Assembly: GCA_003117195.1 (NCBI GenBank)
Contig: BDSI01000126.1
Span: 124,001 to 188,000 of the forward strand
Direction: 5' to 3'
Length of the DNA stretch: 64,000 nucleotides
Source: Eudorina sp. 2006-703-Eu-15
Lineage: Eukaryota > Chlorophyta > Chlorophyceae > Chlamydomonadales > Volvocaceae
Made by a program: the position numbers and the translations under genes. The notes beneath the pieces were generated by a model. It was not told the DNA's origin. It saw nothing but the letters and a program-made list of their open reading frames with translations, and did no database searches. Below, one piece after another: positions 24,829 to 34,791 of the stretch (the stretch's first letter is position 1; the number at the start of each line of letters is the position of its first letter).

Positions 24829-27800
24829 ATGACAGACGGCTTTGAAGATTTTGATTGGACCTTTGGTGCGGGGGGGCACCTTTACGGCGACCAAACTTTG
24901 GAGAACATTGTCATACAATGGGACCTCCGTTACATCGACTACAGCATCCCGGTGAGCACAATGCAAATGCCGATCTATCTGCTGTGGAGCATTTTTGCTC
25001 TGTCTCCAAGGTGCGCATGTGGGTGCTCGATATGATCGGGCTGCGAACCCTCCCTGAACGGACCTTCAGTGCCCACCTTGCTTGCTTGCTTGCTGCGTTG
25101 CGTCACCGTCTCCCGCGTATGATCTTGCTTCCTCCAACGGCCGGCCTACATACACGCCCGCACATCCGTGCAGCTGCCGCCGATTCCTGCGGCCTTCAGC
25201 GGACCGTACGAATGGGCGCAATGTTACCTGCCGTACATCATTGAAGAACAACGCGCGCACATCGAGCGCGACTACTTCCGTGGCGCACCCGGGGCGGCTT
25301 GGCTGCAGCTGTTGGGCCCCGTCACCGATGTGGCGGACTGGGACAACGCGAATCGCTCCTGGACCTGCAACATCATGTTCGACCTGAAGCAAACTCCGCC
25401 ACCGATCAAGAGGAAAGACGTCGTGATCTTGACCAACGATTGCTCGGTGCGTGTGCGCGGAGCCGCCACCGCGCGCGCGTGTGTGTGTGTATGATGGTTG
25501 CCGTTGTGACACATTGCGGAATGCAAGGCCGCGCGGTTGCCCGCGCGGCCGCGCGGCCGCTCGTACGCATGCCTGTGGCTTTCTTGTGCGTTTCTCGGGG
25601 CAAACCCCGCATCGTGGGAGAGAAGGGGTTTCCTCTCCGCGGCATGAGGGCCTTGGCATCGGCTGTCGCAGTGCAGCACTGCTCGTGTCTTGTTGTCACG
25701 ACAAAACTTGTACGATCGATGTGTACGAATGTTAAAAGCGCTGCTTGCTGGACCCTTTTGTGTGTGTTTGTGTGTGTGCTCCAGGGTTATGGCCCAGGTG
25801 GTGGCAGCATCTGGGCCCTGGGGGTCGTTCGCGCGATGCCCAACCCGGGCGAGAGCTATTCAGGCTGGCAGAACGGGGGCGGCCGGCGGGCGCCGTACGA
25901 TATCGCCGTATTCGCACCGCACGGCAGTGAATTGGCGGAGGCGCTGAGGACAACGGCCGTGACCGGTAAGGCAGGGGGTGCAGGGTCGGGGCATTCCCCG
26001 AGGCTAACACCTGTCGGTGGCTGTTTGGGTGGGATCATGGCCCGCTGTGTTTTTCATTCACGGCGTTGAGGTGTGGAGGTACCGTATTTTACCGCCTTGT
26101 CGGTGGGGCCTGCTGGGGCTTGCATGCCCTGATATACATCGTTGATCACTTCTGGGGTCCGCTGTAACGTTCATTCATTAACATGTCCCCAGAGTAGGTG
26201 CGTGCGTGGTTTTAGGGAAGGCTAAAACCACGCACGCACCTACTCTGGGGACATGTTAACGCGGGCTTTAGGGAAGGCTACATAAAACCGCGTTTGTGCT
26301 CTGTGCTACAGTCGCTGTCTGTGGAAGTCCTTCTGGGATCGTTCGCGCCACTCAATCGAAAACGCCGGTTAGATTTTACCTATTCGTATTCCAACGACGC
26401 GGATGATCGGTGCAATCTAAGTGGAATGAATAAATGAATGAACGTTACATCGGACCCCAAAAAGGGATCAACGGTGTATATATACCAGGGCAAGCCCCAG
26501 CAGGCCCCACCGTGGAATGTGGGTTCGGTTCTTTGGTTGCTACCGCGCCGTTCCGCCGCAGAGCAGCACTGCTGGGGGGATGGCAGATGGTGTTGACGTT
26601 ACTTGTTTACATGAATGAATGAACGTGTACATGTAACTGCGCAAACCCGCCACCTGCTTGAACAGGTGCCAACTCTGGATGGTGGATCGCGTACGTCGGC
26701 AACATCGCGCCATTCAACCGCATGTACGACGCCCTGCAGGCCTGGCTGCTGGAGCCGGGCCTGCAGCCGGCCCCGCTGATGGCGGCGATGCTGGGATTCC
26801 AGCAACCGGCCGACGGGGCCGCAGCCGCAGACCAGAGCTCGGGCGCCGACGTAGCACCTGCCGCGACGCCGCTGCCTTCGTGCAGCAGGGTCGCGGTCGG
26901 AGATCAATCTCCGGTGACGTGGGCGGCCGGCCCTCCTCAACCCATGCTCGCCGAATCCCCCGCTGTGGAGGGCGTGGCCGGTACCCCACCGACCCGCGAC
27001 GACGCGCGCAGACTGGCCCAAGGTGCCCTCCTCCTCGAGCCCAGGATCAAGGCCGCTGTGCAATCGTACTGCCGGGATGTCTTGCGGCTGCCGGGCGCAG
27101 CGGAGACCCTGACGCACGCGGCGGTGTGCCAGGCACGGCTGGGGCGGGTGGCGGATCGCCTGGTGCTGCCGCCGCAGGGGCCAGCTTCCGCTGGCGGCAG
27201 CAGCGCCGGATCCGGATCCGGATCCGCATCCGGATCCGGATCCGGCGGCGCGGGCGCAGGGATCGAGGTGGCAGCTACCGCCGGTGGCACCTCACCGCCG
27301 GTCGCGTATTGGGGCTCCTCTAGCAGCGCCGCCGGCGCGGGTGGTGGTGGCGGTGGTGATGGTGGTGGTGGTGGTGGTGGTGGTGGTTGGATGGGTCCGT
27401 GCGGAGCCGCCTTCGGCCTCGTGTGCGGCGCCTGCGCTGTCTCACATCCAGCGCCGCTGTCAGTGACAGCAGCAGCACCCCCGCCACCGCCACCAGCAGC
27501 TGCAGCGGCGATGCAGCAGCCGAGGTCCGGGGCGGACGCCGCAGCGGACGCCGCGGCGATTGTCCTCCTGAAGGCGCCCCTACCGCCGCCGAAGCACCAC
27601 CGAATCGACGGCGGCCGCGGTGGAGGTGACAAGGTCGTCAAGGTTGCGCGCGAGGCGGACCCGAGGGCGGCAGCACTCGCCGGCCTGCTGTCGGTGCTGG
27701 CGGCGTTTTCACCGCCCGGCCGAACGCTGCTGGCGTGCGCCCATTCGAACGGCCGGGTGGCGAACCTGGCGGCGGGGTGAGCTTCGAGAGAGGTTCCGAG

Positions 27801-30800
27801 AGCCGTCCAGCCAGCCAGCCGGCGCGTCTTGCGCTGCTGCGTGCGGGTTTGGATGGTTGCCACATCGGCGGCCTGGGTTTGGATGGTTGCCACATCGGCG
27901 GCCTTTGAGCCGTCGGGCCGTAGGGCCGTCTGTGTACGTGTGTGTGTGCTGTTGCTTGCGGGAGACGACGTCAACTGACCGGCGGGTCTGTGCGACGGTA
28001 GCTTTGCAGAACGCGACGTGTCCGGTAGAGTTGTAATTAAACATAGCGCGCAGCCCTCGCATTGTCAGAGGACTTTGGGTTACGTTCCTCATGGCACCTG
28101 TATTTTCTCACACCGTGCGCCAAAGCGCAACGGTATGAACCACCCCACCCACCTGGAGGAGGGCCTGCAGGCGTGCTGGGGCCGCCTGCGGTGAGTCGTC
28201 GGATGACGGGCTGCTGTTGTCGGCCGCCGCGATCCCGTGCCGCAGGTTCCTGCCGCTGCTGCGACAGCCCGAGCAGCAGCTCGCGGGCAGCGACGCCCTG
28301 CCGCGCGCGGGGCTGCAGTGCGCGAGCCCGCACCTCGGAACGGGTAAGTGAACCCCGCGACACGTCCGTCATACTTGGCCGTACTGTTCCGGTGGACAGC
28401 ACGGTTGTTTTCGCACGCTGAGCTGGAAAATCGGGATGGGGATGGGGATGGGGATGGGGATGGGGATGGGGATGGGGATGGGGATGGGGATGGGGATGGG
28501 GATGGGGATGGGGATGGGGATGGGGATGGGGATGGGGACACCTCTCAGCCGCCGGCCGTCGCGGCCGTCCGAGCAAGTCTCCGACCAGCTAAATGCTTGC
28601 ATTTATATATTGCTGAAACCGTTGCAAGGTGGAGGACCCTTAGTCCCGACCGGGATTGCTTACGTTCCGTATCGTGGCGTTCCCAGATACCAATGACGAC
28701 CGCATCAGAGTGCGTACGGCACCCCTTGCAGTGGCCCCCCAGCTGTACAATGCCGGAGCGCCTTCACGCAGACACACAGCTATTGGGATGCGATGAGCTT
28801 TGTGCACTACGCGTTGCGTGCCCTCCTGCTTTGCCCTCACGCTATTTGCCGGCTGGCTCGCTGGCTGGCTGGCTGGCTTGGTTCTCATTTTCTCACTTGC
28901 TGGCGACGGCTTGCACACCTCCCTCTCTGCCTGGCTGCCTCCCTGCCTGCCTGGCTACACCCTCCTTCCTTGTCCCCAACCCTCCCTGCCTCCCTTCCTG
29001 CCTCTCTCCCTGCCTCCCTCCCTCCCTTCCTGCCGGGATGCCCGCTTGTCGCTGCTGCGGCCAGGCGACTGCGTTCTCATCCTCGCCTCCCATATGGCGG
29101 TGCAGGAGTCCGGCACGAGCCAGCTGCATCTCAATACCAGGTACGTCCATCTGCCGGTGTGATCATGGAATCAGGTTGATCAATCGTACAATCGTACAAT
29201 CGTACATCGGGTAGGGGGAGCGGTCCATAGGGCCCATGCGTCCATGCTCCGCCTCCGAGGTCCTCAATTGCTGGTCATGCATCCGCGGTGCGTGTAGCAC
29301 GGCAAAGCAACCACGCAGTACCCACTATTGTACGGCACGCGCGGCTGGCACAAGTACTACATTGCTTGGTTGCCTTGCGCACCACGAATTGTTTGAAGTG
29401 TGTAAGCCGGGGCGTGTGGTTGGCTGGCTTTGCAACATCCGGCGGAGCCGATGCACCCACTGCCGCGGCCGTGAATCGAACCCTGGACGCTGCTGCCGGT
29501 ACCTACTCGTTCACCTACGTTGAATTTGTGTATTAAGTATGTACGACCCTCTTTGACGATGCCGTACGTGCCATTCCACCACCACCGCCACCACCTCCAC
29601 ACGCCAGGGTGAACCGCTTGTTCGACGCACTCGATGGGGCCACCGGGTGGTACGGCACCCTCTCCCAGCTGCATCAACTTCTTCGGGCAACCGAGGAGGA
29701 CCTGCAGGTCTGGAGCACCCGGGCTGCTGCTGCTACTGCTGCTGACGGCATCAGCACCGGCAGCAGCCAGGCAAGCAGGCGGTCCAGTGGCTGCAGCGGG
29801 TCGCCTGTGGTGAATGCCGGACGAGGTGGTACGGAGGGAGGCGACGGCGGCGCTGTCGTGGGCGGCTACGTGCACAGGCAGCTCAAGGTTCTGATCAAGA
29901 AACTGCTGGAGCACGGCCAAGTGCTGCTGGACGACCTGCCCTCCGTGGCCTGGGACAACCCAAACCACGGGCGGCAGGACGCCGCGGAGCCGCATAACAC
30001 CGGCGCCGGGGCAGAGGGTGCCGACGCTGGTGTGAGCACCTGCACCGGCACCGGCACCAGCACCGGCACCGGGGCTCCGACCCGGCTTGGCTGTAGCAGC
30101 AGCGGCCGCGGCAGTGACGCTGGCAGTAGTAGCGGACGAGGCGTTACACTGGTCAAGGAGATGCTAGACGCGGCAGCTGCTGTCCAGTACCAGCTCGGCT
30201 TTATGTCGGCGGAGGAGGTGCAGGGCGCGCTGCTGGGCGGACTGCGGAGCGCCCAAGGTGGTGGTTCTGCCGCCCGGTCGGTGGAGAGTTGCAGCAGCAG
30301 CAGTAGTGCTGCCGAACTGCCGCTGCACCCGCTGGTGGGCGCTATGTGCCGCCTGCTGGCTGCCCTGGAGCCTTGCCTGGGACTGCCTCGCTGCCGCCTG
30401 CAGAGCAGCAACCAGGACGTGTCACGGAGGCAAGTGGGAGGGGGGCAAGGGGGCACGGGGGAGGCGCTGATAATGACGTAACACGGCAGCCTTCAACCCT
30501 GGTCTGCTGTGGCCGTGCTTGGGGTTCGACGGGAGGGGCGGGAGTGGTCGGTGTCCCGTAACATTTGACCAGCGAGCGGTGCTGATCCAGTACTGAGCTC
30601 GGGCACCCGGCCTTGTACGCACCGATATGTACCGCATGTGTTGAATCTTTATTGAGAAGCCCACCCAGAATCGCCCAGAACAGCATGTGTGTGCGTGACT
30701 TGTCTGAGCCTGCGATGCCCGCTGACGGTCCCGACTCCCGACTGTCGTCTTCTAGGAAACCGCATCGCCAGCCACCTCCCTGGGCGCCCTTCGGCGCTTA

Positions 30801-33800
30801 GGACCGCTACACCTAGTCATCCAAGGTCATTCCCCCAGCGTCGCCCCTCGTCGCCGCACCCAACAATTCTCCCATTTTAATACCTGGGAAATTATCATGT
30901 TATTAATATTGTGTCCTGTAAAAAGTAAAATGATGGCTGCGTGACGACCGCCCGTCCGTCCCCCGTGCCTCAACAACCACGCATGTGCCGCCTTCCAGCT
31001 TTCGAGTGACGGCGGTGGCAACGATCTGGGGACCTGAAGGCTGGATGACAGTGGTTCCGGAGCTTCGCCAGCTCGTCCAGTCGCCTCCGCCGCCACCTCC
31101 CTACCCGGTTTCGGGCCAGCCGCCGCCCTTCCACGCCGACGCGGTTACGAGGAGCCCGCCCGGGGTCCTCGGCGCCGCCCCTGTCACCGGCGGCCCCGGC
31201 GGCGGTTCCAGCAACGGCGGCCGGCTGCGCGGCGTCGACGGCCGCGTGCGCGGCCGCCTCCTGAGGCTGCTGGCGCGTTTGTCAGAGCTGGCGGCGGCGC
31301 TGGCGATCTCCGCACCCGAGGTCGCGTACCTGGGGCTCCTGGGCCCGGGCGTCAACGTGGAGAGCCTGACAGCCGCGCATCAGGGCCAGGCCCTCCTGGT
31401 GGAGCTGCAAGCCGGCTGCGACGGCGCCGCCGACTCTCTGCGCGATTTGACGGAGGAGGGAGCTAGGGTCGCATTGCAGATGCTGTGGCGGCAGCAGCAG
31501 CGGCAGGGGGGGGAGCAGGCGACGGTGGGGCAGGGCAAGCCGAGGCGCAGGCCGCTCATCCTCGACCTCGCAGCGCAGGCGGATCCCCGTCGTGCCGCGG
31601 AGCAGGGCTCGGCGCCGCCTGTTCCGCCGGTCGCCGCCGAGGCTGTCACCGCGGACAGCGTGGGCGCCGCCGCCCTGTCGGGGGGCTCGCCCGAGGAGGC
31701 GTCCGCGAACGAGCTCGGCACGGTGCTGGAGTGCCTGGCACGGCTGGAACAAGTGCTGGACGTGCGCGGCGTGGTTTCGGTGGACGCGTTGCAGAAGTAA
31801 GCAGCACACAGCACCCGCCACGCGCGCGCGCGCGTTTTGGTGCTTGTCCCGAAGTACAGAACTACGGTACGGTAGAATGGCACCGCGCTGGCACGCACCT
31901 GCCTACCTACCTTCCTTGTAGTCTTGACCCACGGGACACCCGTTGCATTGGAAAATGTGCTTGCTGTCCGCGTTTCGTAGCCGTCAGCTCACGGCCCCGG
32001 ACAGCTTGCACCCACCGTCGCATCATTCACCGTCATTACCGGTCATGCAGATCCTGAGGAACATAGCATCGATCTCGGAGGAGATATTGGTACAGGCCAT
32101 TTTACACCGGGTATCGATCCGTGCCCTGGCACGCTGGCAGTCAGCGCTGTCTGTCCGTGCCTGCCCATCCCCCTCGACCCCCACCCAGCTCCTCAACACA
32201 GACTGCGCTGCTGCCCTGTGCCTTGAGCCCGGGCCCCGTTCGCTGCTCCGCTGCCCAAACCTCCCGGTCTGCATATATCCGCCACCGACCCCCGAAGCTG
32301 TGCTGGCCCCGAGCAAATGCACCACGCTCTACGCAGCGGCTGCCTTGCTGCTGTTTCCATGTTTTCCGATTCGCAGGTTGGTATGGTAAGTACCGTCAAT
32401 TGGTGCTTGGTTTCGGTCGGTCGGGCCTCTTATCTAGACACTACGCAGCTCCATCAACCACCGCGCGCCCCCTTTGCGGTGATTGCTGTCCGATCCTCAA
32501 CCGCGCCAGGTACTGCCTCGACCACGCGCGCGTCTTGTTCGCGACGGTGTCCAGCCTTGGCATGAGGGACGTGCAGCGAGCCGACCTGACAGTGGACACC
32601 TGTCTGATGGACGAGGCCGGTCGGGTGAAGGCCGTTGAGCTGGCCCCGCTGATGCAGCCACTGGCAGGAGGTGGCGGCGGCAGCGACGGCGGCCGCGACG
32701 GCGGTGGTGGCAGTGGCGGCGGCGGTGGCGGTGGCGGTGGCGGCATTGGTGGGGACGGTGCCGGGCCGACGGTCCGCATCGGCGAGGGCTTCGGCAGCCC
32801 TCGTTTGATGCTTCTCGTCGGGCCGCCCCAGGGCGGCGATGGGCGGCCGTATGTGTGCAGCCGCTGGTGCAAGGAACAGGGCTACGGCATGGGCGTGTAC
32901 GACGAGCTGGTGCTCCGAGGCGAGCGCGAGGTGAGCCGCACGCCACACAGCGAGTGCTGGCTGCTGTGTGGAGATTAATGATTCTGGGTTACCTTTGAAG
33001 TCATGCGGAGCATCTGTCTGTTGCAACTTACGCGGCGGGCCGCACGGCCCCGGGCCACACGCACGCACGGGCACGCGCACTTCAGTAGGCGCCGGATATC
33101 ACGCAGGCAGGCGCTCCCTTCCTCGTGTTCGCTGGCTGCCCTTGAAATTTCCATATGTTTAGGGGGACGCCTTGTGGACCCTTGCGAATACAGTGAAGCG
33201 GCAGGAACCAACCCAGCCCAGCCCAGCCCAGCCCAACAGTTGCCGTACGGGACGACGTCACCCGTCGGTACGACATCTTTACGCCACCAAGGATTACCGT
33301 ACTACAAGCGACACCTGTTGTGTTTTTGCATCTGTACAGAGTGCAACAACAGCACGGTTCTTGTTGGCGGCAGTTTGTCTCTTGTGTGGGTGTTCGGCAT
33401 AGCGAGACCACCACCCGCCCCATCCAAACCAACAAGCAACAACGCTGTGTGTGTGTACCGCGGTGTGCGGGTTTGCATGCCGTACTCGCCGCGGCCGTTT
33501 TCGTGTCACCCTGTCTCACGAATCTCGACGCGCTCCCGGTGATGTTGGCGCAGTGGGAACTGCTGGACCCGCCCACCGCTACCCAGACACGCGCCTCCAC
33601 GGCTGCCGCGCCGGCCACTCCACAAACGGCTGCTGCTGCCGCCGCCACCAAGGCAAGTGCCCCCATGGCCACCTCACCGGCAACTCTACCAACGGCGTCT
33701 GCCGCTGTTTGCGGTCCTGTAATCGCTGCTGCTGCTTCGCCGGCGGCAGCGGCGGCGTGGGCAGCAATCCCAGCTGCTGCGCCGTCCTCATCGTGGATGA

Positions 33801-34033
33801 GGCAGGACGTGCGGAAGCCTGCTGCCTGGCCCTCTCCAGCGCGAGACGCGGACTTGCGGGCGGCGATGCCGCCGGGCGGCTGCATGGTGATGGCCGCCGC
33901 TGCTCCGGCCACTCCCAGCCCGCAGCCGCCGACCAGAGGCGCCGCCCCGCCAGCTGGCCTTACCACCTGGGCTGCGGTGGCGGCCAGGAACACGGCCTCA
34001 AACCACTCGGGTGCCCGCCGCAAGAAAGCCTAG
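24829..34033 (+). CDS. SEN1/UPF1-like helicase-related protein, decayed motifs
   Basis: The closest known proteins are plant SEN1-like superfamily-1 RNA helicases. Exons: 24829-24951, 25174-25446, 25785-25965, 26666-27776, 28246-28343, 29065-29140, 29608-30429, 30999-31796 and 32510-32930. All phases agree (1301 codons), and exon 7 ends at a GC donor (AG/GCAAGT). The N-terminal domain LENIVIQWDLRYID, then LPPIPAAF and CYLPYIIEEQRAHI, is typical. The Walker A position reads LLKAPLPPPKHH (residues 496-503), keeping only the Lys of GPPGTGKT. Motif Ia is GRTLLACAHSN, followed by GDCVLILASH and HLNTRVNRLFDALDGATGW as in plant homologues. Motif II is MDEAG (1195). Motif III reads LMLLVGPPQ where GDxxQLP is expected. 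RecA2 motifs are not seen. The last exon, 33554-34033, is phase-compatible but Ala-rich and uncertain. A 9-nt exon at 32377-32385 would also fit phase. Confidence 0.7.
26094..26180 (+). repeat. Dispersed repeat family 1, copy E
   Basis: It runs from GGTGGGGCCTGCTGGGGCTT to GGGGTCCGCTGTAACGTT plus TTCA repeats. It lies in helicase intron 3 and directly abuts the hairpin at 26178. Confidence 0.85.
26178..26259. repeat. Perfect hairpin, 38-bp arms and 6-nt loop
   Basis: The left arm 26178-26215 and right arm 26222-26259 are exact reverse complements, with loop GGAAGG at 26216-26221. It is inside helicase intron 3. A weaker related hairpin follows at about 26260-26293, reusing the TTTAGGGAAGGCTA motif. 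Confidence 0.97.
26422..26512 (-). repeat. Dispersed repeat family 1, copy F
   Basis: This near full-length copy is inverted with respect to copy E, so the two bracket the hairpin and could pair in the intron transcript. Confidence 0.85.
28433..28538. repeat. (GGGGAT)n hexanucleotide array, about 18 copies
   Basis: This pure array lies in helicase intron 5. Regular G4 runs on the coding strand could form G-quadruplexes in the DNA or the pre-mRNA. Confidence 0.97.
28608..28660 (-). repeat. Dispersed short repeat, family 2, copy 3
   Basis: About 45 bp match copies 1 and 2, with AAGGTGGAGGACCC and GTCCCGACCGGG conserved. It lies in helicase intron 5, shortly after the GGGGAT array. Confidence 0.65.
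33560..34030 (+). pseudogene. Possible second, broken helicase motif II-III segment
   Basis: In one plus-strand frame near 33780 the sequence reads AVLIVDEAGRAEACCLAL, similar in layout to the MDEAGRVKAVELA stretch of the helicase exon at 32510-32930. About 70 bp further, in a different frame, CMVMAAAAPATPS sits where motif III would follow. This could be a decayed duplicate, or chance similarity in Ala-rich sequence. It overlaps the tentative last exon of the helicase model and the two readings exclude each other. Confidence 0.25.
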
Positions 34034-34437
34034 ACCGAGTGCCCAAATCTCGCACCGGCTACACGGCGTCTAGGTCCATGGCCAACGCAGACAGGCGAGC
34101 AGGATGGCGCCGCCGTGGAAGCTGGCGGAAGCTGGCAGAAACCGGGGGAGGCTAGCGGTGCGCACCGTCACATATGGTTCTTGTTTTGTTATCAGTAGAT
34201 GAGCTCCGGCCAGTCCTTATCGGTTTGGGAGACGATTGCCGTCGTGAAGGCTATGCCGTCCAAGCGGGGGGCTGTGCTGTCTGGAGACGCAGCCAGCTGG
34301 ATACCCGCCGCCTGCAGGTCCCGCCGGGTGCGTGCTGCGTGGGCGGGTACAAGGTGTCGCATTCGGTGGGCAGGACGTGTATGTGCGGCTGCATCAATAC
34401 AGCCCTACACCAATCAGTACGTTGGGACTCGCGCCCA

Positions 34438-34515
34438 CAGCCTGCTGGGGCTTGCCCTAGTACCGTAGGGATACACCGGAGGATCCCTTTTTGGGGTCCG
34501 CTGTAACGTTAGTTC
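34438..34515 (+). repeat. Dispersed repeat family 1, copy G
   Basis: It runs from CCTGCTGGGGCTTGCCCT to GGATCCCTTTTTGGGGTCC and GCTGTAACGTT. This is an intergenic copy downstream of the helicase gene. Confidence 0.8.
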
Positions 34516-34697
34516 ATCATTGCTTCGGCATCATACAGGCGGCGAGGGACGGTCGTCGTGTGGTTGACGAGGTGTGAGTCACGTGGGCTGGGCGATCACA
34601 GCTTGTGTTCGCATGCCTGCTCTGTCGCGGCATACATAGTCCGGCGGTGGAGGGGTTCGTGTTGTGATGGCAGGAGCCAGAGAGGCAGGACGACGCC

Positions 34698-34791
34698 TTG
34701 CTGGATCTTTGCTGGATTTTTGCTGGATCTTTGCTGGATTTTTGCTGGATCTTTGCTGGATTTTTGCTGGACCTTTGCTGGACCTTTGCTG
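34698..34791. repeat. 11-bp minisatellite, about 8 copies
   Basis: The unit TTTGCTGGATC alternates with TTTGCTGGATT and ends with TTTGCTGGACC variants. Confidence 0.95.

Noticed and set aside
28433..28538. Interstitial telomeric repeat
   Set aside because: The unit GGGGAT differs from the TTTTAGGG/TTTAGGG telomere type of these algae, and it lies within a gene.
28089..28602. Dipeptide-repeat ORFs (Pro-His, Ser-Pro, Ile-Pro) on the minus strand
   Set aside because: They are products of the GGGGAT array in the helicase intron.
29440..29500. Second tRNA suggested by a GGTTCGATTC-like B box (minus strand)
   Set aside because: Flanking bases do not form T, anticodon or acceptor stems.
33082..34023. 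Minus-strand Ala/Gly-rich ORF
   Set aside because: Compositional shadow; it has no splice support and overlaps the helicase-related plus-strand sequence.
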